The notes under the pieces were generated by a model. That model had not been told where the DNA came from, searched no databases, and was given only the letters and a program-made list of their open reading frames with translations. A program made the translations under genes and the position numbers. Shown one piece after another: positions 42,691 to 51,437 of a stretch of DNA of 64,000 bases; positions within the stretch are counted from its first letter, which is position 1, and the number at the start of each line of letters is the position of its first letter. Origin of the DNA: an uncultured Chitinophagaceae bacterium (lineage in GTDB: Bacteria > Bacteroidota > Bacteroidia > Chitinophagales > Chitinophagaceae); assembly GCA_937958995.1 (NCBI GenBank), contig CALGAP010000010.1:124001-188000 (forward strand), given 5' to 3'.

Positions 42691-43875
42691 ATGGCAGCTA
42701 AAACCGACCTTTTTACCAGCCCGGATTATTACTTACTGGATGAATTGTTGACCGATGAGCAGAAGCTGGTGCGTGAATCTGTGCGCAATTATGTGAAAAA
42801 GGAAATTACACCTATTATTGAGGATTATGCCCAAAGGGCAGAATTCCCGGAACATATAGTGCAGCAATTGGGCGAACTGGGCTGTTTTGGCCCCACTATA
42901 CCCGAGCAGTATGGCGGCGGGGGACTGGATTATATCAGTTATGGACTGATGATGCAGGAACTGGAAAGGGGCGATAGCGGCGTGCGTTCCACCGCCTCGG
43001 TACAGGGCTCGCTGGTAATGTTCCCCATCTATGAATACGGCAGTGAGGATCAACGCCGTAAATACCTGCCCAAGCTGGCCAGCGGCGACTGGCTGGGCTG
43101 TTTTGGCCTCACCGAGCCTAACCACGGCTCCAACCCGGCCGGCATGCTCACCAATATCAAAGACGCTGGTGACCACGTGATTCTCAATGGTTCCAAGATG
43201 TGGATCAGCAATGCTCCCTATGCCCAGATTGCGGTGGTTTGGGCAAAAGACGAACAGGGCGACATCCGCGGCCTGATCGTGGAAAGGGGTATGAAAGGTT
43301 TTACCGCCCCCACCACCCATGGCAAATGGAGCCTGCGGGCTTCCGCCACCGGCGAGCTGGTATTTGATAATGTGAAAGTTCCCAAGGAAAATATTTTACC
43401 CAACGTAAAAGGCCTGAAAGGCCCGCTGAGCTGTCTTACCAAAGCCCGCTACGGCATTGCCTGGGGCACGGTAGGTGCGGCCATGGATTGCTACGATACC
43501 GCCCTGCGCTATGCCAAAGAACGCGTGCAGTTCGACAGGCCCATTGCCGGTTTCCAACTGCAGCAGAAAAAGCTGGCCGAAATGATTACCGAGATCACCA
43601 AGGCGCAATTGCTTAACTGGCGACTGGGTGTGCTGATGAACGAAGGCAAAGCCACCCCACAACAGGTGAGTATGGCCAAACGCAATGGCTGCGAAATTGC
43701 CTGCCAGATAGCGCGCGACGCACGGCAGATACTGGGTGGCATGGGTATCACCGGCGAGTATTCCATCATGCGCCACATGATGAACCTCGAGAGTGTGATT
43801 ACCTACGAAGGCACACATGATATACATTTGCTGATTACGGGCATGGATATAACCGGGATCAACGCATTCAAATAA
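42691..43875 (+). CDS. Acyl-CoA dehydrogenase, glutaryl-CoA dehydrogenase type
   Basis: The 394-residue flavoprotein has the N-terminal helical domain, then the FAD-binding CFGLTEPNHGSNPAGM and KMWISNAPYAQIAVVWAK. The C-terminal domain has RVQFDRPIAGFQLQQKKLA, ARQILGGMGITGEY and the catalytic Glu in TYEGTHDIH. The TYEGTHDIH-type end and the E-x-N-H-G-S motif are typical of glutaryl-CoA dehydrogenase (lysine/tryptophan breakdown), but short-chain acyl-CoA dehydrogenases cannot be fully excluded. aroK starts 1 bp after its stop codon, so they are co-transcribed. Confidence 0.9.
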   Translation: MAAKTDLFTSPDYYLLDELLTDEQKLVRESVRNYVKKEITPIIEDYAQRAEFPEHIVQQLGELGCFGPTIPEQYGGGGLDYISYGLMMQELERGDSGVRSTASVQGSLVMFPIYEYGSEDQRRKYLPKLASGDWLGCFGLTEPNHGSNPAGMLTNIKDAGDHVILNGSKMWISNAPYAQIAVVWAKDEQGDIRGLIVERGMKGFTAPTTHGKWSLRASATGELVFDNVKVPKENILPNVKGLKGPLSCLTKARYGIAWGTVGAAMDCYDTALRYAKERVQFDRPIAGFQLQQKKLAEMITEITKAQLLNWRLGVLMNEGKATPQQVSMAKRNGCEIACQIARDARQILGGMGITGEYSIMRHMMNLESVITYEGTHDIHLLITGMDITGINAFK

Positions 43876-43876
43876 T

Positions 43877-44386
43877 ATGCGCATTTTCCTCATCGGCTTC
43901 ATGGGCTCCGGTAAGACTCACTGGGGAAAACAGCTGGCAGAACGGCTGCAACTCACCTTTTATGACCTGGACGAAGTGATTGTAGAATCGGAGAAAAAGA
44001 CCATCCCTGAAATTTTTGCCGAGAAAGGTGAAGAGTATTTCCGCAACAGGGAAAAAGAACTGCTCGAAAAATTAGTGGACGAACATGCTTCGATGGTCGT
44101 CAGCTGCGGCGGCGGCACGCCCTGTTTTTTCAACAACATCGAGTTCATGAAAAAATACGGCACGGTAGTATGGTTGAATACTTCCGTGAATGTGCTGTTG
44201 CAGCGCCTCATGAAAGAGCGCAATGAACGTCCCTTGCTGAAAGATATCAGCGATGAAGATCTTCGCCATTACATCATGCGCAAGCTGAACGAACGCCGCA
44301 TCTACTACGAACAGGCCGATGTGGTGATCGATCGCGAAGATGCTTTTACCATGAATGAATTCATTCAAACCGTATTACATGCATAG
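43877..44386 (+). CDS. aroK: Shikimate kinase
   Basis: This 169-residue P-loop kinase phosphorylates shikimate in the fifth step of aromatic amino-acid synthesis. It shows MRIFLIGFMGSGKTHWG (Walker A), FYDLDEVI, the Arg in EEYFRNREKELL, the SCGGGTPCF substrate loop and the lid RLMKERNERPLL. It follows the acyl-CoA dehydrogenase stop by one base. Its own last codons overlap the start of the DUF423 gene, so three genes form one unit with unrelated functions. Confidence 0.96.
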   Translation: MRIFLIGFMGSGKTHWGKQLAERLQLTFYDLDEVIVESEKKTIPEIFAEKGEEYFRNREKELLEKLVDEHASMVVSCGGGTPCFFNNIEFMKKYGTVVWLNTSVNVLLQRLMKERNERPLLKDISDEDLRHYIMRKLNERRIYYEQADVVIDREDAFTMNEFIQTVLHA

Positions 44387-44771
44387 AGGTTTTTTGCTCA
44401 CTGCAGTCATACTGGGCGCTTTGTCCGTTGGTCTGGGCGCCTTTGGCGCACATGGTCTGAAACAATTGGTGCCGCCTGAAACAGTGGCTTCCTTTGATAC
44501 GGGTGTGCGTTACCAGTTTTATCATGTGTTTGCTTTAATAGCCACCGCTATTTTGTATGAAAAATTCCCGGGCAAAATGTTACGTTGGGCGGGGAATTGT
44601 TTTTTAACAGGCATCTTATTATTCTCGGGAAGTCTATACCTGCTTACATTCCTGAAAGCAACCGACACCGTCGGTTTAAAAGGAATCGGCATCATTACGC
44701 CCATCGGCGGGGTGTTCTTTATTGTCGGATGGCTGATGCTGTTCTTTGCGATCCTGAAAAATAAGTTTTAG
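44379..44771 (+). CDS. DUF423 small membrane protein
   Basis: The 130-residue integral membrane protein has four helices and the DUF423 pattern: LGALSVGLGAFGAHGLK, a YQFYHVFALIATAIL helix, GILLFSGSLYLLTF, and ITPIGGVFFIVGWLML. The family is widespread and of unknown function. ATG 44379 overlaps the aroK stop by 8 bp; a start at 44355 would overlap more and has no support. Its stop codon overlaps the stop of the convergent histidine kinase gene. Confidence 0.9.
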   Translation: MHRGFLLTAVILGALSVGLGAFGAHGLKQLVPPETVASFDTGVRYQFYHVFALIATAILYEKFPGKMLRWAGNCFLTGILLFSGSLYLLTFLKATDTVGLKGIGIITPIGGVFFIVGWLMLFFAILKNKF

Positions 44772-46726
44772 ATCGGCGCTTCAAAGATGAGCGTGCACAT
44801 TCCGTCGTTTTCGATCCGGAAGCTGCCTTCAATACTTTCCATTCTTCTTCTCATATTGCTGAGACCATTACCGAACCGGCGGAGTTGTTCTTCGTTGATG
44901 CCAATACCATTGTCGCTCACTTTTATCACCAGCTTACTATCGCGGGTTATGATTTCAATGCAGGCCTTCGAAGCCTGTGAGTGCTTCATAATATTGTTGA
45001 GGGCTTCTTTTACGCTCAGGAAAATATTCCGGCGCTTTTCCCCCGATACATCCACCTGCGGAATCACGGCTGGTACCTGCACAGTGCAACTGATAGGCGT
45101 ACTGTCGAAATATTCGGTAGCGTGCGCACGGATGTATGCCACCAGGCTCTCGAGCGTATCGTTCGAGCTCTTCATGGTCCAGATGATGGTGTTCATCTTG
45201 CTCAGCAGGTCATTGGCTGAACTCGAAATTTTTTCCAGTTCAGGATATGTCTGGTCCTTCATCTTGTTCTTCATAATCTCACTCATCAACCTTATGGCCG
45301 TCATACCCGAGCCCAGTTCATCATGCATATCGGCAGAGATGCGGTCGCGCTCCTGTTGCTGCGCCGCCATTACGGCCACTTGTTTTTCAAACTCCTTTCT
45401 TTCGTTTTCCAATTTCAGTCTTTCGCGCTCTTTTACACGATCGATAATATCGCGACGGTTCTTATACGCAAGACCCGACAGGAAGAAGCCGAGTTCAAGC
45501 ACCAGGCCTATTTCATAATAAAACAGGGCGCGGTTGAAGATGGACCCCTTTACCGGCGAAGGATCCCATTTTAACTGGATAATAGCCAGCGACAGAATGG
45601 AGAAAATGATCAGCGCGAAATTGCCCGCCACCAGGTAGTTGAGCAGCGGATCTTTTCGCTTGATGCTATATAAGATGAACACAATACCAATCAGGAAGAA
45701 GAATATCTTGATCACCTGGTTCTCCATAATGTTGAGCAGGTGATATTCTTCTGTGGTAAAATACATGATGGAGTACACCGCACAAAGTCCCAGCAATATC
45801 CAGTCGGCCACTCTCAGGAAAGTATCCAGGGCGGGATATTTCTGCCGCGTGTTCACAAATCGCCGTACGAAGAAGAGGTATGAAAACACGCTGCCCGACA
45901 TGATCATGAAATCGAGATATTCTTCGTAGAAATAGTTGAAGAAAGTGGCAGAAAGGTTCAGGTAAGATTTCAGGAACAACAACGTGGCGGTACAAAAGGT
46001 ATATACCGAATAAAAGATAAACTCCTTATTGCGCGACTGCAGGTAAACGGCCAGCGAGTAAAACACCATCAACAAAAGCAGCCCTGACACCACGTAAGTG
46101 AATATGTCCAGCACGCGTTCCTTATCGCGTATGGTGGATATCCATTGCGGTATATAACCATTTTCGATCAGTCGCGGCAGAAAACTGTTGATGTTTGTGC
46201 GCACAAAATTGAAGCTGCAATAATAGACGGCTCTTTCTTTTGGTTGCACGATCAGTCGTCTTACGCCATCGTAAGAAAGGTTTTTGCGCGTAATGCTTTC
46301 GGGCACTTCCTGGATGGTGGCGTTGGGGCTTTCATCGGATGCTTTGTAGATAGTGATGCGGCTGAAATATATAGCGGGTGAAAACAAGACCTCGATGGCG
46401 GTGTCGGCGCTGTTGTACAGTATAAACTTCAGCACATTGTCTTTTTCGATCAATGTGTCGGGAAATCCCCATACGTACTTCAGTAAATTTTCGCTGCGGA
46501 AGGGGAGGCTGGCAATATTGTCTGCTTTGGCAGTACCCTTGGGCAGGCAGGCCAGCCAGCTCTGGTCGTTAATCTGTTCATAAAACCTGATCTTGCTTAC
46601 ATCAACCACCATGGAGTCGGGCGCCTGTGCGGCGGCGGGAGTGCTGATGAAAGCAAACAGTATGGTTAAAATTATGATTGCCGGCGCGGATGCTAACCGG
46701 AATAACATATTGGTTTTACGGGTCAT
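44768..46726 (-). CDS. Sensor histidine kinase with 7TM-DISM-like input module
   Basis: The 652 residues comprise a signal segment (about 7-34), an extracytoplasmic beta-rich domain (about 40-190, 7TMR-DISMED2 position), and seven predicted membrane helices (about 207-430). A coiled-coil (ERERLKLENERKEFEKQ) leads to HisKA_3 with the phospho-acceptor His in ERDRISADMHDELGSG. The HATPase domain has N box EALNNIMKHS, G1 SDNGIGI and G2 FGNGLSNMRRRME. HisKA_3 kinases normally pair with LuxR/NarL-type regulators; none is adjacent, so this is an orphan. The ligand is unknown; DISM domains may bind carbohydrates. Confidence 0.92.
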   Translation of the reverse strand: MTRKTNMLFRLASAPAIIILTILFAFISTPAAAQAPDSMVVDVSKIRFYEQINDQSWLACLPKGTAKADNIASLPFRSENLLKYVWGFPDTLIEKDNVLKFILYNSADTAIEVLFSPAIYFSRITIYKASDESPNATIQEVPESITRKNLSYDGVRRLIVQPKERAVYYCSFNFVRTNINSFLPRLIENGYIPQWISTIRDKERVLDIFTYVVSGLLLLMVFYSLAVYLQSRNKEFIFYSVYTFCTATLLFLKSYLNLSATFFNYFYEEYLDFMIMSGSVFSYLFFVRRFVNTRQKYPALDTFLRVADWILLGLCAVYSIMYFTTEEYHLLNIMENQVIKIFFFLIGIVFILYSIKRKDPLLNYLVAGNFALIIFSILSLAIIQLKWDPSPVKGSIFNRALFYYEIGLVLELGFFLSGLAYKNRRDIIDRVKERERLKLENERKEFEKQVAVMAAQQQERDRISADMHDELGSGMTAIRLMSEIMKNKMKDQTYPELEKISSSANDLLSKMNTIIWTMKSSNDTLESLVAYIRAHATEYFDSTPISCTVQVPAVIPQVDVSGEKRRNIFLSVKEALNNIMKHSQASKACIEIITRDSKLVIKVSDNGIGINEEQLRRFGNGLSNMRRRMESIEGSFRIENDGMCTLIFEAPI

Positions 46727-46800
46727 GACTCACAAGCTTGCCCAGTTCTGGAATAATACGGAAAGCTACGACATAAATCACGTATTGAGACGGATTGCGT

Positions 46801-46808
46801 TATCTTTG
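46801..46808 (+). promoter_or_regulatory. -7 box immediately before ftsK
   Basis: TATCTTTG fits TAnnTTTG and ends 5 nt before the ftsK ATG at 46814, implying a leaderless or nearly leaderless message. No -33 TTTG is found at 19-21 nt; the closest TTG is 13 nt away. Confidence 0.45.
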
Positions 46809-46813
46809 TCGTC

Positions 46814-49396
46814 ATGGCTAATCGCTTAAAATCCTCGAAAAGCAAAACGCCTGGTCCGGAGAAATTCAAACCTGAAAAAGAAGAGCAGGTTCGTGTGAAA
46901 GACCTTGTAAAAGACGAACGTACCCACAAGATTGCCGGTACGCTTGCCTTGCTGGTAAGCTTTTTTCTTTTCATTGCTTTTGCCTCTTACCTCTTTACCT
47001 GGAAAGAAGACCAGGACAAGGTATTCCGCGGCATTGAGGTGCTTTTCCCTTCCGAAGAAATCAAGACTGCCAACCTGCTGGGTAATATCGGGGCATATAT
47101 TTCGCACCAGTTTTTTTACAATGGTTTTGGGGTGGCGTCCTTTTTCTTTTGCTCGCTGTTTTTTGTACTTGGAGTCAACGCCATTTTTGGTAAAAAAATA
47201 TTTTCCATCTGGCGCAATGTGCGCTACGTGGTGGTAGGCGTAATTTTCTTCAGCATCGCCCTGGCCTTTTTTGGCCGCCAGGCACAGTTTTCCTGGGGCG
47301 GCGCATTTGGCAATATGGTCAGCGACTGGCTGGTGCTGATGTTGGGCAAAGTAGGTGCCACTGTGTTGCTGCTGGCCGGCGGATTGGCCTATATCATCTG
47401 GCGCTTCAACCCGGTGTTCAGGCTGCCGGCCAAAAAGCCACAGGTGGCCGCAGAGCAAAATGCCACCCTTACCGTTGATGAAGAATTTTTGAACGAAGAA
47501 GGAGAGGACGCGAGTGAAGAAGAAGGAGAGGTGGCGGAGAAACCCAAACGGCGCAACAGGTTGAAGGAAGGAAACGGCATTTCAGTAATTCCTCCTAAAA
47601 CTGAAGCACCCGTCAATGATTCGCTCACGGATTTCAAGATGGTGGAGAAAGATGAAATGTCATCTGAAAGTGAGAACGCCGCTCAAACCTTTGAACCCGA
47701 TCAGCCTATTGTGATGGAAACGCCGGTGGAGACGCCGAAAAAAACTTCCAAATCATCGAAGACCACCGAGCTACCACAACTGGAACTGGAAATAAAAACC
47801 AACGAAGAAGTGTCGGCGGATGAGGTAAAGGAAGAAGAAGCAGAAGACGAAAAAGATAAAGCCTGGAAAGGAAAGGAAGCGGAAGAACTACCGCCTTACG
47901 AACCCACGCTTGATCTGCGCGATTATAAATTTCCCTCGCTCGATCTGCTCGAATATCACGGCAGTGAAAGAATAGTGCAGGACCCTGCAGAGCTGGAAAA
48001 AAACAAAAACCAGATCATCGAAACGTTGAAGAACTACGATATCGAAATTCAGCGTATCATGGCTACGGTGGGTCCGACTGTAACGCTCTATGAAATTGTA
48101 CCCGCCGCCGGTGTGCGCATTTCACGTATCAAGAACCTGGAAGATGATATTGCGTTGAGTCTGGCCGCGCTCGGCATCCGCATCATCGCGCCCATTCCCG
48201 GCAAAGGCACCATTGGTATTGAGGTGCCCAATGTGAAGAAGACGCTGGTGAGTATGCGCACGCTGCTGAGCTCCGAGAAATTTCAAAACAATAATTACAG
48301 CCTGCCCATCGCACTGGGCAAAAAGATCGATAACGAAAATTTCATCGTCGATCTTACCACCATGCCGCACCTGCTGATGGCCGGTGCTACAGGCCAGGGT
48401 AAATCGGTTGGTTTGAATGCCATATTGGTTTCACTGTTGTATAAAAAACATCCTTCGCAACTGAAACTGGTACTGGTGGATCCGAAGAAAGTGGAATTGA
48501 GTTTGTACCGCACCATCGAAAAACATTTCCTCGCCAAACTGCCTGGCGAAGAAGAGGCCATCATCACCGATACGCGCAAAGTGATTCATACATTGAATGC
48601 ACTTTGTATTGAAATGGATAACCGCTACGACCTGCTGAAAGAAGCAGGCGCGAGAAATATACGCGAGTACAATGAGAAATTCATCAAGCGCAGGCTGAAC
48701 CCGCAGAAGGGTCATCAATACCTGCCTTTCATTGTGCTGGTGATAGATGAATTTGCCGACCTGATCATGACGGCGGGTAAGGAAGTGGAAATGCCGATTG
48801 CACGCCTGGCACAGCTGGCGCGCGCGGTGGGCATTCACCTGATCATTGCTACACAGCGTCCGTCGGTGAACATTATTACCGGTACCATTAAAGCCAACTT
48901 CCCCGTACGTATCGCCTTCAAGGTTTCTTCGAAAGTGGATTCGCGCACCATTCTTGATATAGGTGGCGCAGAACAACTGATTGGTAAAGGCGACATGTTG
49001 ATTTCATATAGTGGCGAGCTTACCCGCCTGCAATGTGCTTTTGTGGATACGCCCGAAGTGGAAGGTATCTGCGAATACATCGGCCAGCAGCGAGGCTACC
49101 CGCAGGCCTTCCTGTTGCCAGAATACGTGGATGAAAAAGAAATGGAAGGCAAGGACTTCGACCTGGCCGACCGCGACCCCTTGTTTGAAGACGCCGCCCG
49201 CCTGATAGTGCAAAGCCAGATGGGCTCCACCTCCCTGTTGCAACGCCGGATGAAACTGGGCTATAACCGCGCTGGCCGCCTCATGGATCAGCTGGAAGCC
49301 GCCGGGGTAGTAGGTCCCAGCCAGGGTAGCAAGGCCCGCGACGTGCTGATCAAGACCGAAGCTGAGCTGGAACAGCACATGGCCAACCTGGGATAG
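46814..49396 (+). CDS. ftsK: DNA translocase FtsK/SpoIIIE
   Basis: This 860-residue protein couples chromosome segregation to division. The N-terminal part has four membrane helices (about 45-205). A highly acidic linker (about 220-370) is rich in Glu, Lys and Ser. The motor domain has Walker A GATGQGKSVG, LVDPKKVEL, and Walker B VLVIDEFADLIM. A C-terminal winged-helix gamma domain (about 785-850, SLLQRRMKLGYNRAGRLMDQLE) reads KOPS-like orienting sequences. lolA follows, a neighbour order common in Bacteroidota. Confidence 0.97.
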   Translation: MANRLKSSKSKTPGPEKFKPEKEEQVRVKDLVKDERTHKIAGTLALLVSFFLFIAFASYLFTWKEDQDKVFRGIEVLFPSEEIKTANLLGNIGAYISHQFFYNGFGVASFFFCSLFFVLGVNAIFGKKIFSIWRNVRYVVVGVIFFSIALAFFGRQAQFSWGGAFGNMVSDWLVLMLGKVGATVLLLAGGLAYIIWRFNPVFRLPAKKPQVAAEQNATLTVDEEFLNEEGEDASEEEGEVAEKPKRRNRLKEGNGISVIPPKTEAPVNDSLTDFKMVEKDEMSSESENAAQTFEPDQPIVMETPVETPKKTSKSSKTTELPQLELEIKTNEEVSADEVKEEEAEDEKDKAWKGKEAEELPPYEPTLDLRDYKFPSLDLLEYHGSERIVQDPAELEKNKNQIIETLKNYDIEIQRIMATVGPTVTLYEIVPAAGVRISRIKNLEDDIALSLAALGIRIIAPIPGKGTIGIEVPNVKKTLVSMRTLLSSEKFQNNNYSLPIALGKKIDNENFIVDLTTMPHLLMAGATGQGKSVGLNAILVSLLYKKHPSQLKLVLVDPKKVELSLYRTIEKHFLAKLPGEEEAIITDTRKVIHTLNALCIEMDNRYDLLKEAGARNIREYNEKFIKRRLNPQKGHQYLPFIVLVIDEFADLIMTAGKEVEMPIARLAQLARAVGIHLIIATQRPSVNIITGTIKANFPVRIAFKVSSKVDSRTILDIGGAEQLIGKGDMLISYSGELTRLQCAFVDTPEVEGICEYIGQQRGYPQAFLLPEYVDEKEMEGKDFDLADRDPLFEDAARLIVQSQMGSTSLLQRRMKLGYNRAGRLMDQLEAAGVVGPSQGSKARDVLIKTEAELEQHMANLG

Positions 49397-49456
49397 AAAA
49401 TTGTTAATCGTTGACAACCAGGTTAAACTATTTGGCGACTTATAGGTCTGAGTGAT

Positions 49457-49585
49457 GGTTTCGGGTTTGGGGTTTGGAGTTTCGGGTTCCTACATTCGGG
49501 CAGCGATCATGCATCGCGGTAGCCCACCCGGCACTCGAAATCAGCACCCAAAACCCGAAACCGGATTCCCGCGCAGCGGGAATCC
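49457..49585. repeat. Long imperfect inverted repeat plus GC hairpin between ftsK and lolA
   Basis: GGTTTCGGGTTT (49457-49468) is the reverse complement of 49551-49562. Sequence inside both arms stays partly complementary (GGGTTTGG / CACCCAAAA and TTTCG / CGAAA words). A perfect 10-bp hairpin (49563-49572 with 49576-49585, loop GCA) follows and leads into the lolA -7 box. The hairpin probably terminates ftsK. Confidence 0.7.
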
Positions 49586-49587
49586 CT

Positions 49588-49595
49588 TATCTTTG
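49588..49595 (+). promoter_or_regulatory. -7 box of lolA
   Basis: TATCTTTG fits TAnnTTTG, directly after the hairpin at 49563-49585 and 36 nt before the lolA ATG. No clear -33 element is seen. Confidence 0.45.
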
Positions 49596-49631
49596 CCGCC
49601 CTTAAACAATCATAAAAAACTACTTACGCAG

Positions 49632-50276
49632 ATGAAACGAGCCGCCCTGTTTGTAACAGTACTTCTTATTACGATTGCCGGATTTGCACAAGGAGATCCC
49701 GAAGCAAAGAAAGTACTGGACGCGGTAAGCGCAAAATTCAAGACATTCAAAGCCGTACAGGCAACTTTCACACTTAAAAACGAAGACAGCAAAGGGCAGG
49801 TGCTCGGTACTAAGAAAGGTACTGTGTATATGAAAGGTTCCATGTACAGGGTTACCATCGATGGACAGGAAATTTTCTGCGATGGCTCTAACGTGTGGAC
49901 TTACGATAAAGCTGCCAACGAAGTAACCATCACCAAACTCGATCCGGCCGGTGGTGGCATCACACCCCAAAAATTATTCACCAACTTCTACGACCAGGAT
50001 TTTCTTTCCAAACTCAATGGCGAAAAACAGGTAAACAAAAAACTGGTACAGGAAATTGAAATGACGCCCGTAGACAAGACGCGTACCTTTCACAAAGTGT
50101 ACCTGCTGATCGATAAGGTGAACAAAACTATTTACAGCACACGCGTTCTTGATAAAGCCGGAACAGTATTCACCTATACGGTAGATAGTTTGAACAGCAA
50201 AGTTAGTCTCGCCGATGCATTGTTCATGTTTGATAAGAGTAAGTACCCGGGCGTGGAGGTGATTGATTTGAGATAA
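49632..50276 (+). CDS. lolA: LolA-like outer-membrane lipoprotein carrier protein
   Basis: The 214-residue periplasmic protein has a signal peptide (MKRAALFVTVLLITIAGFAQ). The LolA fold is recognisable by AVSAKFKTFKAVQATFTL, GTVYMKGSMYRVTIDGQEIFCDGSNVWTYDKAANEVTI and the C-terminal FMFDKSKYPGVEVIDLR. It shuttles lipoproteins from inner to outer membrane. The reading frame is open back to 49452, but that part is a low-complexity palindrome region and ATG 49632 opens the signal peptide, so I place the start there. Confidence 0.92.
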   Translation: MKRAALFVTVLLITIAGFAQGDPEAKKVLDAVSAKFKTFKAVQATFTLKNEDSKGQVLGTKKGTVYMKGSMYRVTIDGQEIFCDGSNVWTYDKAANEVTITKLDPAGGGITPQKLFTNFYDQDFLSKLNGEKQVNKKLVQEIEMTPVDKTRTFHKVYLLIDKVNKTIYSTRVLDKAGTVFTYTVDSLNSKVSLADALFMFDKSKYPGVEVIDLR

Positions 50277-50300
50277 GAGTGTGCTTTGCCTTTTTGGGTT

Positions 50301-50867
50301 TTATTCCCCGGCTTCTCCCCACCTGTAGGTGGCTATCTTTAGTCCTGCCAGGTCCAGCACACGGTCAACCACAGTGGCTGCCAACTCTTCAATGGTAGTG
50401 GGTCTGCTGTAAAAAGATGGAGTGGCCGGACAAATAATTCCGCCTGCCAGTGTTACGGTTTCCATATTACGAATGTGCACCAGGTTGTAAGGCGTATCAC
50501 GCACCACGCAGATCAGTTTTCTTCTTTCTTTCAACACCACATCGGCCGCACGTGTTATAAGGTCGGTGGAAATGCCTGAAGCAATGCGGCCCAGGGTGCC
50601 CATGGAGCAGGGCGCGATGATCATGGTATCGAACCGGCCCGACCCCGAGGCAAAAGGAGCCATAAAGTCCATGGTGCCATAAAATTTCACAGGGTAGCGG
50701 CTATAGTCATCATTGCCCAGCTCGGTAAACCATACCTGTTTGGCATTTTCTGTCATCACTACGGCCAATTCCTGCCACTGTTTATTGATGGTCAACAATT
50801 TCTCGATCAGCAGTTTAGGGTAAATGGACCCGCTGGCGCCCGTTATGGCTAACACAATTTTATGCAT
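50301..50867 (-). CDS. ubiX: Flavin prenyltransferase UbiX
   Basis: This 188-residue flavoprotein makes prenylated FMN for UbiD-type decarboxylases. Visible are the start HKIVLAITGASGSIYPKLL, then DFMAPFASGSGRFDTMIIAPCSMGTLGRIASGIS and TRAADVVLKERRKLICVVRDTPYNLVHIRNM, with the conserved ...SRPTTIEELAATVVDRVLDLAGL end. No ubiD is in the window. The start at 50867 gives the standard N terminus. It is divergent from a thioredoxin lipoprotein gene with about 40 bp between starts. Confidence 0.95.
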   Translation of the reverse strand: MHKIVLAITGASGSIYPKLLIEKLLTINKQWQELAVVMTENAKQVWFTELGNDDYSRYPVKFYGTMDFMAPFASGSGRFDTMIIAPCSMGTLGRIASGISTDLITRAADVVLKERRKLICVVRDTPYNLVHIRNMETVTLAGGIICPATPSFYSRPTTIEELAATVVDRVLDLAGLKIATYRWGEAGE

Positions 50868-50906
50868 TGGAATTGAGTTATTTTTACGAATAAAACAAAA
50901 GTAAGC

Positions 50907-51437
50907 ATGCAAGCTTTGAAACTATCGGTTTTGTTTGGCTGGGTGATTATTTTTTCCTGTGCCCAGAAACCTGCCGAGCCGGCCGAGAAAATGAAATGGC
51001 TAACCCTTCAGCAAGTGGAAGACAGCCTGCAAAAAAATAAGAAGCCAGTGTTGATCGATCTCTATACCGATTGGTGTGGCTGGTGCAAGGTGATGGATAG
51101 AAAAACCTATGGCAATAAAAATGTAAGTGCTTACCTGCAGGAAAAATTCTATGCGGTAAAAGTCAATGCGGAATCAAAAAAAGATATCACCTGGCAGGGA
51201 AAAACATACAGCTTTAACCGCAATCACCGCACTAACGACTTTGCGATATATCTCACCAATGGTAATCTTTCTTATCCCACCACGGTGATCATTCCTGTGG
51301 AAGGTGAACCGCAAGCCATTCCGGGTTACCTCACGCCCGCGGAATTTGAAGGACTGGTAAAATATTTCGGGGAAGGAAAATTTGGGAAGATTTCTTTTGT
51401 TGAATACCAGAGAGGTTTTAAGTCTACGTGGAAATAA
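50907..51437 (+). CDS. Thioredoxin-family lipoprotein (DUF255/Thioredoxin_7-like)
   Basis: The 176-residue protein has a lipoprotein signal with Cys18 in VIIFSCAQK, then a single thioredoxin fold with the active site WCGWC (DLYTDWCGWCKVMDRKTY). The cis-Pro lies in SYPTTVIIP. The WCGWCK sequence and the K-x-Y-x-N-x-x-V pattern resemble the Thioredoxin_7 group. It is likely anchored in the envelope and takes part in disulfide reduction or a thiol-based repair route. No redox partner gene is adjacent. Confidence 0.88.
   Translation: MQALKLSVLFGWVIIFSCAQKPAEPAEKMKWLTLQQVEDSLQKNKKPVLIDLYTDWCGWCKVMDRKTYGNKNVSAYLQEKFYAVKVNAESKKDITWQGKTYSFNRNHRTNDFAIYLTNGNLSYPTTVIIPVEGEPQAIPGYLTPAEFEGLVKYFGEGKFGKISFVEYQRGFKSTWK

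Noticed and set aside
44787..45518. 243-codon plus-strand frame inside the histidine kinase gene
   Set aside because: Serine-rich translation with no recognisable fold; it overlaps the conserved kinase domain coding region.
49452..49631. 60-codon N-terminal extension of LolA
   Set aside because: The stretch is a palindromic low-complexity intergenic region containing a hairpin and a -7 box, and the signal peptide starts at 49632.
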